NCBI GenBank assembly: GCA_030065195.1
Contig: JASJDE010000001.1
Span: 1-45,444, forward strand
Source of the DNA: Erythrobacter sp.
Lineage (GTDB): Bacteria; Pseudomonadota; Alphaproteobacteria; Sphingomonadales; Sphingomonadaceae
DNA length: 45,444 nucleotides
Direction of reading: 5' to 3'
Part shown: positions 9,822 to 18,490 of the stretch, piece by piece
Numbering within the stretch: the stretch's first letter is position 1
Layout: every line of letters starts with the position of its first letter
Program-made: the position numbers and the translations under genes
Notes under the pieces: generated by a model
Databases searched by the model: none
The model's input: only the letters and a program-made list of their open reading frames with translations
What the model was told of the DNA's origin: nothing

Positions 9822-9956
9822 ATTTGCCTCCCCTTGGACCCGTGAGCGCACAACCCTTGCGCGAATCCCAACACGGGCGAGCGGGAGGGCTAGCGCAAAA
9901 TTGCGCGGGAGAGAACCTTCGATGCCGGAAACGCCGAACAGCAATTCGGCGACAAA

Positions 9957-10256
9957 TCAGTACTTGAGCTGGCGTTCGTAGAGATCGCGATAGTGCTGGA
10001 TGCGAGTGACGCGCAGGCCTTGCATGCCCGAGCGGTCAACGGCACGCTGCCAGGAAGCGAACTCCTCCAGCGTCAGGCTGTAGCGCTCGAGCACCTCGTC
10101 GATCGTAAGCAAGCCGCCATTCACCGCAGCAACGACTTCAGCCTTGCGACGCACGACCCAGCGCTTGGTCTTCGGCGATGGCAAATCGTCCAGCGTCAGC
10201 GGTTCGCCGAGAGGGCCGATCACCTGTGCCGGGCGGATGTCCTGGTTTTCAATCAT
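9957..10256 (-). CDS. sciP: SciP-type CtrA inhibitor (DUF1153)
   Basis: This is a 99-aa homologue of Caulobacter SciP, a small helix-turn-helix protein that binds the cell-cycle regulator CtrA and restrains CtrA-dependent transcription, including that of flagellar genes. The family core is plain: IGPLGEPLTLDDLPSP, then TKRWVVRRKAEVVAAVNGG, then EEFASWQRAVDRSGMQGLR and a final RIQHYRD. I start it at ATG 10256 (MIENQD), which has GAGAGA upstream; the ORF-track start adds 11 poorly conserved residues. The start overlaps the end of the upstream gene by 8 bases, suggesting coupled translation. Its presence implies a CtrA circuit in the host. Confidence 0.93.
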   Translation of the reverse strand: MIENQDIRPAQVIGPLGEPLTLDDLPSPKTKRWVVRRKAEVVAAVNGGLLTIDEVLERYSLTLEEFASWQRAVDRSGMQGLRVTRIQHYRDLYERQLKY

Positions 10257-10623
10257 TAAACGTCTCTCGCATCGCCTTTTGCGCATCACCTTTTGGTTTA
10301 ACGGTCATGGCGCAAGAAGCTTTAGAGCCCCCTAAAGCATCAGGGTTAACGGCCCGTTCGCTTTCTCCCAGCGATTGGAAATAGGTGGCAGCCGCATCAC
10401 CAAAGCTCGACGCGGAAGAATCAATATTCATGCGCGAATCGCGACGCAGAACACGGCGCAGATCACGGGCTGCGTTCAAGCGAGCGGTCAACTCACTCCA
10501 CTCCATGGCGCGCAGGGCATCACCGCCCTGCCCCGGAACGGGATCACGGCTCCCGACCAGCAGATCGCCGGGCACTTGGTCGCCAATGGGAGCTTTGGAA
10601 ATAGGCGTCAGATTCTCGAACAT
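10249..10623 (-). CDS. Conserved hypothetical protein preceding sciP
   Basis: This 124-aa protein starts at ATG 10623 (MFENLTPI); an alternative lies six codons earlier at 10641. Its last 8 bases overlap the sciP start, so the two are probably co-translated. The centre has an Arg/Leu-rich helix, MEWSELTARLNAARDLRRVL, followed by a Ser-rich segment and a FGDAAATYFQSLGE stretch. I know of similar short proteins in Sphingomonadales but no assigned function. There is no signal peptide or TM. A perfect 7-bp inverted repeat (GCTTTAG/CTAAAGC, loop 6) lies within its 3' coding part, ~60 bases before the sciP start. Plausible as a real gene because of the overlap and frame quality. Confidence 0.6.
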   Translation of the reverse strand: MFENLTPISKAPIGDQVPGDLLVGSRDPVPGQGGDALRAMEWSELTARLNAARDLRRVLRRDSRMNIDSSASSFGDAAATYFQSLGESERAVNPDALGGSKASCAMTVKPKGDAQKAMRETFND

Positions 10624-10798
10624 GACGACGGCTATAGGCACCGTTGGTCAAGATGAAGTAAAACCGGAATTTACCAGGCCTTAGGAATAGCGCTGGCCGT
10701 CCCGACAATCCGCCGAACGCACGTTTTCGATTTCACACTCGGCTGACTTCTCGCCGGACTGGCGCAATCCGTCTGCATTCCCTATATGCGCGCCTCCC

Positions 10799-11968
10799 AT
10801 GGATCCCGCTGCGAATCTCGACCAAAGTCCGACCTTCGGGCTCGAAACGGCCGACCTGTTTGACCTGCCGCGACCGGCTGCGGATTGTCGAATCGTCGTC
10901 GCGATGAGCGGCGGCGTCGACTCCTCCGTCGTCGCTGCACTGGCGCACGATACGGGAGCCGAAGTGATCGGCATCACATTGCAGCTCTACGATTACGGAG
11001 CGGCGACCGGTCGCAAGGGTGCGTGCTGCGCCGGCGACGACATCCGCGACGCTCGCGCGGTGTGCGACCGGCTGGGTATTGCACATTACGTGTTCGATCA
11101 TGAAAGCGCCTTCCGCGAAGACGTGGTCGAACAGTTTGCCGACGAGTATCTGGCAGGCCGCACTCCGGTGCCCTGTATTCGCTGCAACATGGGACCCAAA
11201 TTTACCGATTTGTTCCGCATGGCGCGCGAACTGGGTGCCGATTGCCTAGCGACTGGGCATTATGTCAGGCGTATCGAAGCGGAGGGCGGGCCGCACCTTT
11301 ATCGTGCGGTCGATCCCGCGCGCGATCAGTCATATTTCCTATACGCGACCACGCAGGAGCAGCTCGACTATATCCGCTTCCCGCTGGGCGGCCTGCCAAA
11401 GACGCAGGTGCGCGAGCTCGCGGAGACAGCGGGCCTGCGCAACGCGGCCAAGCCCGACAGTCAGGACATCTGCTTCGTGCCAGATGGCAATTACGCCAAG
11501 ATCGTCACCAAGCTGCGCCCCGAAGGCAGGGTGCCGGGAGAGATCGTTCATGCGGCAACCGGCGAAACTCTTGGCGAGCACAAGGGTATCATCCATTTCA
11601 CCGTCGGCCAACGAAAGGGCCTGGAAATCGGTGGCCAGCCAGAACCACTCTATGTGATAGGGCTCGACGCAGAATCCCGCCAAGTTCGGGTCGGTCCGAA
11701 ACGCATGCTCGCGGTTGAAAGCGCGGCATTGATCGAAACCAACCGCATTGGTCCCATTCCGGATGCTCCGCTTACCGCCAAGGTTCGAAGCCTCGCCAAG
11801 CCGGTTCCGGTAACGCTCGAAGGGCCGCTCGGCGAAGGCGCGAGCACCACGATACGATTCGGCGATCCCGAATTCGGCGTCGCGCCGGGGCAGGCGGCAG
11901 TGATCTATGCCGGTGAACGCGTGGTCGGCGGCGGATGGATCGATTCGACGACGTCCGTCGCCAGCTAG
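10799..11968 (+). CDS. mnmA: tRNA-specific 2-thiouridylase MnmA
   Basis: MnmA makes 2-thiouridine at the wobble position (U34) of tRNA for Lys, Glu and Gln, using ATP and persulfide sulfur. The PP-loop ATP-binding motif SGGVDSSV starts at residue 37. The first catalytic Cys is C129 in [11 protein letters not shown], and the second is C225 in [11 protein letters not shown]. The central domain and C-terminal beta-barrel ([13 protein letters not shown] and the [18 protein letters not shown] end) are intact. At 389 aa it carries a ~30-residue N-terminal extension compared with E. coli MnmA; ATG 10799 is the earliest start in frame. The TAG stop overlaps by 3 bases, tail to tail, with the stop of the convergent small gene. 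Confidence 0.97.
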   Translation: MDPAANLDQSPTFGLETADLFDLPRPAADCRIVVAMSGGVDSSVVAALAHDTGAEVIGITLQLYDYGAATGRKGACCAGDDIRDARAVCDRLGIAHYVFDHESAFREDVVEQFADEYLAGRTPVPCIRCNMGPKFTDLFRMARELGADCLATGHYVRRIEAEGGPHLYRAVDPARDQSYFLYATTQEQLDYIRFPLGGLPKTQVRELAETAGLRNAAKPDSQDICFVPDGNYAKIVTKLRPEGRVPGEIVHAATGETLGEHKGIIHFTVGQRKGLEIGGQPEPLYVIGLDAESRQVRVGPKRMLAVESAALIETNRIGPIPDAPLTAKVRSLAKPVPVTLEGPLGEGASTTIRFGDPEFGVAPGQAAVIYAGERVVGGGWIDSTTSVAS

Positions 11969-12306
11969 CCTTCCCAGGTCTCAAGCACGCAGCCATACCC
12001 TTCGCGGTAAGTCGCCGTATTGGACGTCACCAGCGGGAAGCGCGCGGTAACGCTCTTCGCATCGACATCGTCGACCAGAGTAACGATCTCCATGCCAGCC
12101 AGCTTGTCCTTCTGGCAGTCTTGGAGGCTGCGCCCGGCCACAAATCGGCAAGAGCACACTACGCGCGCGGAATAGGAAGTCGCGATCGAGGCATAGCCGT
12201 TGATCGGTTCGCGATTAACATAGATCGCGGCGGCGAGGCCCGCTGCAACAAGCAGCAAAAGCCATAGGCCGAGGCGGGAGGAAGTCGATCGCTGTGCTTT
12301 TGCCAT
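11965..12306 (-). CDS. Small membrane-anchored conserved protein
   Basis: This 113-aa protein (starting at ATG 12306, [11 protein letters not shown]) has one N-terminal TM segment ([19 protein letters not shown]). A periplasmic region with four Cys follows: CSCRF and LQDCQKD near residues 50-65, and GYGCVLE near the end. The Cys content suggests disulfides or metal binding; no family name comes to mind. Convergent with mnmA (shared CTAG at the stops) and divergent from the lipoprotein hydrolase only 36 bases away, so both promoters must overlap the genes' 5' ends. The ORF-track start at 12342 would add 12 unlikely residues. Confidence 0.7.
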   Translation of the reverse strand: MAKAQRSTSSRLGLWLLLLVAAGLAAAIYVNREPINGYASIATSYSARVVCSCRFVAGRSLQDCQKDKLAGMEIVTLVDDVDAKSVTARFPLVTSNTATYREGYGCVLETWEG

Positions 12307-12342
12307 TGCCAATCCGAAGAGCTTGGGGAATTGAGGGCGCAA

Positions 12343-13488
12343 ATGAAACTGTCGCGCCCGCTTTCCCTTATCGTTCCTGCAATGCTCCTGCCATGCCTTG
12401 CGGCGTGCAGCAATGCTCCTGCGCCCAGCCCCGCACCGTTGACCGACGAAGCGCTGGCCGCAGTGACGGACAACGCGGGTGCGCCCAAAGACCAGCTCGC
12501 ACGCGAAGTCGATGACTTGTTCGCGATCGAAGGATTGGGAGAGACCCGCGCCGTCGTATTGATAGCCGATGGTGAGCTCGCCGCCGAACGCTACGGCGAC
12601 GGCTACGACGCCGAGACGCGCTTTATCTCATGGTCCATGGCTAAGACGCTCACGGCAGTCCTGATCGGCATGCTCGTTGCCGATGGCAAACTCACGCTCG
12701 ATAATCCCGCTCCAGTGCCGATGTGGCAGCGACCCGGCGATCCCCGCGCCGAGATCACCTTGCGCCACCTGCTCCAGATGCGCGCCGGGTTGCGCCACAC
12801 CGAAGCGGGCGACCCGCCATACGAATCGAGCGAAGTGCGGATGCTGTTCCTCGACGGGCGGGACGACATGGCCAAGTGGGCCAAGGAGCAGCCGCTCGAA
12901 TCCGAACCGGGCGAACGTTTCGAATACTCGTCCAACACGACGGTGATCCTTGCGGACATTGCCGCACGGGCGCTGACCGACAGCGAAGAGCCCGACGCGC
13001 GAAGACGCGCCGTAGGCGAGTATCTCGACGAGCGCCTGTTCGATCCGCTCGGCATGACGTCGATGGTCCCGGAATACGATGCCAGCGGCACATTGATCGG
13101 CGGAAGCCTGATGCATGCCACCGCGCGCGACTGGGCCAAGTTCGGCGAATTCATGCGGCTCGGCGGTCAGTCGCCGGAGGGCGAGCAGCTGGTGCCCAGC
13201 CGCTGGATCGAAGCGATGATCGAACCCAGCCCGACAGCACAGCAATACGGTTATCAGACGTGGCTCAATCGGCCGCTGGGCAAGGAAGGGGCCGAATGGG
13301 GTCATCCTCTCTTTCCCGACCGTGCGCCCGCCAGCCTGTTCTCGTTGATCGGGCATATGGGTCAATACGTGTTGGTTTCGCCGGAGCAGCGACTCACGCT
13401 GGTTCGGCTCGGCCATTCGACCAGCGAAGAGCGCCCACCAATGCTGCAGCAGGCGGCGGATGTGTTGGCGCTTTATCCGGAGAGATAG
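12343..13488 (+). CDS. Serine hydrolase of the beta-lactamase/DD-peptidase-like family, lipoprotein
   Basis: This 381-aa class C beta-lactamase-like serine hydrolase is probably an esterase, peptidase or cell-wall enzyme rather than a resistance enzyme. I start it at ATG 12343, preceded by GAGG; the ORF track begins at a TTG four codons upstream. The N-terminus is a lipoprotein signal ending in LAAC, so it should be lipid-anchored and periplasmic. The nucleophile motif SxxK is SMAK near residue 97, and the Tyr motif is EYSSNT near residue 205. LRHLLQMRAGL and the C-terminal FSLIGHMGQYVLVSPEQRL (in place of KTG) are typical of the family. Its 3' end overlaps the convergent phzF-like gene by 16 bases. 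The substrate cannot be told from sequence. Confidence 0.9.
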   Translation: MKLSRPLSLIVPAMLLPCLAACSNAPAPSPAPLTDEALAAVTDNAGAPKDQLAREVDDLFAIEGLGETRAVVLIADGELAAERYGDGYDAETRFISWSMAKTLTAVLIGMLVADGKLTLDNPAPVPMWQRPGDPRAEITLRHLLQMRAGLRHTEAGDPPYESSEVRMLFLDGRDDMAKWAKEQPLESEPGERFEYSSNTTVILADIAARALTDSEEPDARRRAVGEYLDERLFDPLGMTSMVPEYDASGTLIGGSLMHATARDWAKFGEFMRLGGQSPEGEQLVPSRWIEAMIEPSPTAQQYGYQTWLNRPLGKEGAEWGHPLFPDRAPASLFSLIGHMGQYVLVSPEQRLTLVRLGHSTSEERPPMLQQAADVLALYPER

Positions 13489-14273
13489 AAGCTCCCCTTC
13501 ACCACCGTCACACAGGGCCCGCCGAGCCACACGCGCTCGCCTTCGAGTTGCAGGGTAAGGTCACCGCCGCGTGCGCTGGCCTGATAGGCGGTCATGTCAC
13601 TACGGCCCAACCGCTCGGCCCAGAACGGGGCCAATACCGCGTGCGCCGATCCGGTCACGCTATCTTCGTCGACCCCGCCGCCGGGCACGAAGACGCGGCT
13701 GACCATGTCGGTCCGCTCGCCCGGTGCGGTACAGATGAACTGGTCGTTTCCGAGTCGCGCCAAGCCGCGCAAATCCGGATCAAGCGCGCGGACAGCAGCT
13801 TCGCTCTGGAACAGGAGGATATTGTAGCGGGTTTCGTTGCGCCGCACTTCAAGGGGCTCGGCTCCGAGCGAAGCAACCGCCTCAGGATAGTCGCGCGGTT
13901 CGGTGGCGATAGCAGGCAGTCCAACTTCGTATCCGTCACCTTTGCGCCGGACTTCCAGGATGCCTGCCCGACGGCTGCGAAACGTCACCCGATCCCCTCC
14001 GGAATGCTCCAAAATCGCATGTCCGGACGCCAGCGTCGCGTGCCCACACATTGTGAGTTCCGATTTGCGGGAAAACCAACACAGCTCCCAATCGGCCTCT
14101 TGGGTCGCGTCACGGAGAAGGAATGCGGTTGCAGAGAACATGTTCTCTTTGGCGATTGCGATCAGCACATCGTCGGGCAGCCATTCTTCGAGCATCATCA
14201 CCGCCGCCTGATTGCCGCAGAATGGCCGCGCGGCGAAAGCATCGACATGCCAAAAGGGGATCGCCTGCGTCAC
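13473..14273 (-). CDS. PhzF family isomerase-like protein lacking the catalytic Glu
   Basis: This 266-aa member of the PhzF/YddE diaminopimelate-epimerase fold family has two similar halves. It starts at GTG 14273, sharing GTGA with the stop of the CDF gene. The ORF-track start 100 codons upstream runs inside that gene in another frame. The N-terminal hallmark WHVDAFAARPFCGNQAAV is present, as are CGHATLASGHAI and the second-half EDSVTGSAHAVLAPFWA motif. The position of the family's catalytic Glu (E45 in PhzF, usually SExxF) is Ala48 here (FSATAF). The protein may therefore be catalytically altered, a binding protein, or use another residue. Last gene of the pdxH operon. Confidence 0.88.
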   Translation of the reverse strand: MTQAIPFWHVDAFAARPFCGNQAAVMMLEEWLPDDVLIAIAKENMFSATAFLLRDATQEADWELCWFSRKSELTMCGHATLASGHAILEHSGGDRVTFRSRRAGILEVRRKGDGYEVGLPAIATEPRDYPEAVASLGAEPLEVRRNETRYNILLFQSEAAVRALDPDLRGLARLGNDQFICTAPGERTDMVSRVFVPGGGVDEDSVTGSAHAVLAPFWAERLGRSDMTAYQASARGGDLTLQLEGERVWLGGPCVTVVKGSFYLSG

Positions 14274-15199
14274 TGCTCGTCCAGCCTGTCGAATTCGTCC
14301 GCTTCCTTCAGCGGATCTCCCGGCTCGTCGATATGTCCTTCCGGATCGATATGGATCAGCAGTTCCATATTGGGGAAATGGCTTTCGAGGTCGGCCTCGA
14401 CGCGTTCGACAATGTCGTGGGCCTGTTCGACCGTCATATTGCCCGGCAAGTCGACATGGAATTGCACGAAATCGCGCGTTCCGCTGGTCCGCGTGCGCAA
14501 GTCGTGCAGACTGGCGAGCTCGGGATGTTTGGCCGCAAGTTCGACCAGCTTGAGCCGCTTCTCTTCGGGCCATTCACGATCCATCAGGTGATCGACCGCT
14601 TCGCGCGCCGCGCCCCAAGCGCCCCACAGCAACCAGGCGGCAATGCCCAGCCCAAACAGGGGATCGGCACCGGTGATGCCGAGGAACTGATCGGCGACCA
14701 GCGCGGCAATAACCGCAACATTGAGCAAGAGGTCCGACTGATAGTGGACATTGTCAGCGCGGATCGCGACCGAACCGGTCTTGCTCAGGACATGGCGCTG
14801 CCATGCGATGAGCGCGAGCGTCGCCGCCATCGCGATCACCGACACGACAATGCCTTCTTCCGCAGCAGCGGTTCGCTGCCCCTCGGCCAGCGCGACAATT
14901 GCGCGGAACCCGATGCCCGCGGCTGAGAGCGCAATCAGGATGACCTGGAACATCGCCGCCAGCGATTCGGCCTTGCCGTGGCCGAAACGATGCTTCCGGT
15001 CGGGCGGCTGCGCAGCGATTGTGACTCCGATCAGTGTTGCAATCGAAGCCACAAGGTCGAGCGCCGTGTCCGCGAGGCTCCCGAGCATTGCGGTCGAACC
15101 GGTCCGCGCGGTCGCCCACAATTTGAGCACCGCGAGGAACAATGCGGTTGCGATCGAGGCGTAAGCCGCGCTCCGGGTCAGGGCGGCGGCGTCACTCAC
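14270..15199 (-). CDS. Cation diffusion facilitator (YiiP/FieF-like) metal transporter
   Basis: This 309-aa CDF-family secondary transporter should export divalent metal (Zn, Fe or similar) in exchange for protons. Six TM segments fill about residues 10-205, followed by a cytoplasmic metal-binding domain. The TM2 motif SLADTALD gives DxxxD and the TM5 motif VHYQSD gives HxxxD. Together these match site A of YiiP (D45, D49, H153, D157). RKHRFGHGKAESLA is the conserved loop. The C-terminal domain has VQFHVDLPGNMTVEQAHDI and LLIHIDPEGHIDEP, with the usual His/Asp ligands. It starts with GTG overlapping the pdxH stop (GTGA) and ends overlapping the phzF start the same way. Confidence 0.94.
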   Translation of the reverse strand: MSDAAALTRSAAYASIATALFLAVLKLWATARTGSTAMLGSLADTALDLVASIATLIGVTIAAQPPDRKHRFGHGKAESLAAMFQVILIALSAAGIGFRAIVALAEGQRTAAAEEGIVVSVIAMAATLALIAWQRHVLSKTGSVAIRADNVHYQSDLLLNVAVIAALVADQFLGITGADPLFGLGIAAWLLWGAWGAAREAVDHLMDREWPEEKRLKLVELAAKHPELASLHDLRTRTSGTRDFVQFHVDLPGNMTVEQAHDIVERVEADLESHFPNMELLIHIDPEGHIDEPGDPLKEADEFDRLDEQ

Positions 15200-15858
15200 G
15201 GATAGAGCAGGGAATCGGTCCAGCCGTCCCCGCTGCGGGTGAAGAGGCGACGATCGTGCAAGCGGTTGTCGCGATCCATCCAGAACTCGATGGCGTCGGG
15301 GACGAGCGTGAATCCGGTCCAGTGATCGGGGCGCGGGACTTCGCCGGCAGCCTCATGCTCGGCCCACAGCGCCTTGACCCGGTCGATATAGACCTGCCGC
15401 TCCGGCAAGGCCCGCGATTGGTCGCTGGCGGCCGAACCGACCTGGCTCTTGTAGGGTCGCGAATGGAAGTAGCTGTCGGCGCGCTCGGGCGTCACTTCCA
15501 TAAGCGGCCCGGTGATGCGAATCTGGCGACGCTGGCTCTTCCAGTGGAACAGAAGGGCCGCCTGCATATTGGCGCGGATTTCCTCGCCCTTGCGGCTCTG
15601 CGCGTTGGTGAAGAAGGTGAAGCCGCCCTTCCCGCATTCCGCGGGCCCGTGACCCTTCAGCAGCACCATCCGCACCGAAGGCGCCGCGCCGGTCGTCGCG
15701 GTGGCGAGCGCCATTGCGTTCGCATCGTTGAGCTCGCTCTCTTGCGCCAATGCAAACCATTCGTCGAACAGCGCGTACGGGTCCGCGCCGCTCGGGATCT
15801 GGCTATCGGCTAATTGCGCCGCATCGAGGCTGGCAGGGCGGTTGGTCATCTCGTTCAT
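15196..15858 (-). CDS. pdxH: Pyridoxamine/pyridoxine 5'-phosphate oxidase
   Basis: PdxH is an FMN enzyme that oxidises pyridoxine or pyridoxamine 5'-phosphate to pyridoxal 5'-phosphate with O2. The 220-aa length is normal. Family segments are MALATATTGAAPSVRMVLLKG near residue 50, FTFFTNAQSRKGEEI, a WKSQRRQIRITG stretch that binds FMN phosphate, SYFHSRPYKSQVGSAAS, and the C-terminal WMDRDNRLHDRRLF with its PLP-contacting Arg. ATG 15858 has GGGGA at a good distance; a second in-frame ATG at 15849 is possible. First gene of a three-gene operon, each joined to the next by GTGA. PLP supply is relevant to the aminotransferases further along, although nothing shows a regulatory link. Confidence 0.96.
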   Translation of the reverse strand: MNEMTNRPASLDAAQLADSQIPSGADPYALFDEWFALAQESELNDANAMALATATTGAAPSVRMVLLKGHGPAECGKGGFTFFTNAQSRKGEEIRANMQAALLFHWKSQRRQIRITGPLMEVTPERADSYFHSRPYKSQVGSAASDQSRALPERQVYIDRVKALWAEHEAAGEVPRPDHWTGFTLVPDAIEFWMDRDNRLHDRRLFTRSGDGWTDSLLYP

Positions 15859-16080
15859 TCTCGCATTCCCCTGTCTGAACCGGCGGGAGACATGGACCGC
15901 ATGTTACACGGTCCAAGATTCGAAATCCGCCAGGATTTGGTCGATTGCCTAGCGTGTGCACGAATATGGGAAGAAGTGCGGATCATTCCACCGGAATAGG
16001 CAGGCGCGCGCGCGTAGGAAAGACCCGTCCGCTGCGCGACCGCGATTGCAAGCCCTTCATCTCGCGATTACTGATCGGTC

Positions 16081-16401
16081 ATGGAACTTCTTAGAGCCAT
16101 TGTCGGGCTTGGAATGCTGATTGCCGTGGCGGTGTATGCAGGCTGGAAGATCAGCCAGTATTTCGCGCGGGGCAAGAAGGATCACAGGTGGATTTGGTCT
16201 GATGCCAAGCGCGGCGCATTGCAGCTGGCAGCGATTTTCGCGATAATCATCGTGGCGCGGCTGATCTTTGGCGGCCCGGACGAACGGATCCTGTTCTATC
16301 TCGTCTTCGGATTGGTCGCGATCCCGATCCCATTCCTGGCATACTCTGGGGGACGATTCTGGGGTATCTGGCGTCGGTCGAGACAATCGCGACTGCAATA
16401 G
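16081..16401 (+). CDS. Small hydrophobic membrane protein, unknown function
   Basis: The protein is 106 aa with three predicted TM segments: AIVGLGMLIAVAVYAGW at residues 6-22, LQLAAIFAIIIVARLIF at ~48-64, and ILFYLVFGLVAIPIPFLAY at ~70-88. A basic cytoplasmic tail (WRRSRQSRLQ) ends it. I do not recognise a family. It is 75 bases upstream of the J-protein gene on the same strand. The 222-bp gap before it separates it from the divergent pdxH operon and would hold both promoters; no clear hexamer pair stood out there. Confidence 0.7.
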   Translation: MELLRAIVGLGMLIAVAVYAGWKISQYFARGKKDHRWIWSDAKRGALQLAAIFAIIIVARLIFGGPDERILFYLVFGLVAIPIPFLAYSGGRFWGIWRRSRQSRLQ

Positions 16402-16476
16402 CTTTGGCGGGGAACTCTGCGGGAATCGCAATTCATGCGCTTGCACCCGGGCACTGCCTCACCTAGCTAAAACACC

Positions 16477-17454
16477 ATGGCAGACCCCTACGGCACCCTT
16501 GGCGTAACGCGCACGGCCTCCGAAAAGGAGATTAAGAGCGCGTATCGCAAGCTCGCCAAGGAGCTGCATCCCGATCGCAACAAGGATAATCCCAAGGCCG
16601 CCGAGAAATTCTCGGACGTGACCAAGGCCTACGACTTGCTGTCGGACAAGAACAAGCGCGCGCAGTTCGATCGCGGCGAAATCGATGCAGACGGCAATCC
16701 CTTGAACCCGTTTGCCGGAATGGGCGGCATGGGCGGGCGCGGAGCCTATGGCGGGGCCGGCGGCCCGCGCGGCTACAGCCAGCAGGATTTTGGCGGCTTC
16801 GGTGCCGACGACATGGATCTTGGCGACCTGTTCGAAGGTTTGTTCGGCGGCGGACGCGCGCGCGGCCAGACGGGCAATGGCGCGCGGCGCGGATTCGGGC
16901 AACGCCCGCCGCCTCCGCCCAAGAAGAAGGGCGCCGACATCCAGTATCGGCTCGCCGTTCCCTTCGTCGATGCGGCGGCGGGACGCGATCAGCGAATCAC
17001 GCTGGCCGACGGCAAGGCGATCAACCTCAAGCTGCCTGCCGGAGTGACCGACGGAACCCAGATGCGGCTGCGCGGAAAGGGTCATGCCGGCCCCGGCGGC
17101 AATGGCGACGGGATCGTGATCATAGAGATCGGCGCGCATCCGTTTTTCTACCGCGATGGCGACCACATCCGCATGGACTTGCCAATTACCCTCAACGAAG
17201 CAATCCGCGGCGCAAAGGTGAAATGCCCGACAGTGGACGGACCGGTCATGCTTACGATCCAGCCGGGTACCAGCGGAGGCACCGTCATGAAACTCGGCGG
17301 CAAGGGCTGGACGAAGAGTGGAGGCAAGTCGGGTGAACGCGGCGATCAGCTGGTAACGCTGGAGATTCAGCTCCCGGAAGACCTCGAAAAGCTGCAGGAA
17401 CAGCTCGGCGATTGGGTCGATCCTGCACGCCCGCGCGAGAAGTTCGGCCTGTAG
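16477..17454 (+). CDS. DnaJ-class co-chaperone, CbpA-like (type II, no zinc finger)
   Basis: This 325-aa Hsp40 protein stimulates Hsp70 (DnaK) ATPase and binds unfolded substrates. The N-terminal J domain (about residues 4-68) has the HPD motif at 31-33 ([10 protein letters not shown]). A Gly/Phe-rich linker ([18 protein letters not shown] and similar, ~75-140) follows. A Pro-Lys stretch ([10 protein letters not shown]) leads directly to C-terminal substrate-binding domains with [19 protein letters not shown] and [18 protein letters not shown]. The four-Cys-motif zinc finger of DnaJ is absent, which makes it a CbpA/DjlA-like class II protein rather than DnaJ itself. It is 13 bases upstream of the YihY gene, so the two are likely co-transcribed. 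Confidence 0.95.
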   Translation: MADPYGTLGVTRTASEKEIKSAYRKLAKELHPDRNKDNPKAAEKFSDVTKAYDLLSDKNKRAQFDRGEIDADGNPLNPFAGMGGMGGRGAYGGAGGPRGYSQQDFGGFGADDMDLGDLFEGLFGGGRARGQTGNGARRGFGQRPPPPPKKKGADIQYRLAVPFVDAAAGRDQRITLADGKAINLKLPAGVTDGTQMRLRGKGHAGPGGNGDGIVIIEIGAHPFFYRDGDHIRMDLPITLNEAIRGAKVKCPTVDGPVMLTIQPGTSGGTVMKLGGKGWTKSGGKSGERGDQLVTLEIQLPEDLEKLQEQLGDWVDPARPREKFGL

Positions 17455-17467
17455 AGGCGGCGAAACG

Positions 17468-18490
17468 ATGGGAGTTCCATCGAATCCTCAGCCTCCAAAG
17501 GACCCGCGCGAAATTCGTTCGCTCTCACCCGAGGCGCGGCGGCGGCATGCATTCCTGGTACAGCACCTCAAAAGCCCGGAGCCGATCGATGAAAGTTGGT
17601 CACACAAGCTCGTACGCGCACTCGGACCTGGAACCCGGCCATTTGAAGTGATCCGGCGCACGGCGGTAGGCTCATGGAACGACGGCTTCATCCATGCGGG
17701 AAACCTTGCATACCTGTCGATGCTGGCGATCTTCCCGTTCTTCATCCTTGGCGCGGCCCTGTTTGAACTGATCGGCGGTCGCGAGCAATCGGCCGCCCTG
17801 ATCGAAACCGTGTTGCTGGCGACTCCGCCGACGGTTTCGGAAGTGATCAGGCCGGTCGCCGAAGACTCGGCCGATGCGCGCTCGGGCTGGCTGTTGTGGC
17901 TCGGCGCCGGGATCGGATTGTGGACCGTTTCCAGCCTGATCGAGACGATCCGCGATATCCTCCGTCGCGCCTACGGCACCAGCCCCCGGCATGCATTCTG
18001 GAAGTATCGCCTGTTCTCCGCCGGCCTGATCCTCGGCGCGATGGTGCTGCTGATGGTGAGCCTGTTCGCGCAGGTCGGAATCGGCACCGCCCAGCAAGTG
18101 ATCGACGCGGCCTTTCCGCAGCTCTCCGAAGCGATCGACACTCTGCGCCTGTCGCGGATCATACCGGCACTTGGCTTGCTCGGCTCGCTCTACATGCTGT
18201 TCTATTCGCTCACGCCGGAGGAATACCGCAAGCGCCGCTATCCCAAGTGGCCGGGCGCGCTGTTCACGGCGCTGTGGTGGCTCGGCGTGTCGACCGCGAT
18301 GCCCCCGATCCTGCGCAGTTTCTTCACTTACAATCTCACCTATGGCAGCCTTGCCGGGATCATGATTGCACTGTTCTTTTTCTGGCTGGTCGGGCTGGGA
18401 CTCGTTATCGGGGCGGAATTGAACGCGGCCCTGGCCGAACCAGAGTCGGAGCCTTGCGACAGCGAAACAAACAAGGGGAATGCGGCATGA
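17468..18490 (+). CDS. YihY/BrkB family inner-membrane protein
   Basis: This 340-aa integral membrane protein belongs to the YihY/UPF0761 (formerly 'ribonuclease BN', virulence factor BrkB) family, whose role remains uncertain. A hydrophilic N-terminal region of ~75 residues is followed by about six TM helices. Family markers include GNLAYLSMLAIFPFFILGAALFE, the APPTVSEV-like segment ATPPTVSEVIRPVAED, and SLAGIMIALFFFWLVGLGLVIGAELNAAL at the end. ATG 17468 is preceded by GGCGG. Its TGA stop overlaps the fabI start (ATGA), so it is translationally coupled to fabI. Confidence 0.92.
   Translation: MGVPSNPQPPKDPREIRSLSPEARRRHAFLVQHLKSPEPIDESWSHKLVRALGPGTRPFEVIRRTAVGSWNDGFIHAGNLAYLSMLAIFPFFILGAALFELIGGREQSAALIETVLLATPPTVSEVIRPVAEDSADARSGWLLWLGAGIGLWTVSSLIETIRDILRRAYGTSPRHAFWKYRLFSAGLILGAMVLLMVSLFAQVGIGTAQQVIDAAFPQLSEAIDTLRLSRIIPALGLLGSLYMLFYSLTPEEYRKRRYPKWPGALFTALWWLGVSTAMPPILRSFFTYNLTYGSLAGIMIALFFFWLVGLGLVIGAELNAALAEPESEPCDSETNKGNAA

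Noticed and set aside
15814-15999. 61-aa plus-strand ORF in the pdxH upstream gap
   Set aside because: It overlaps the pdxH start on the other strand, has no Shine-Dalgarno and no domain.
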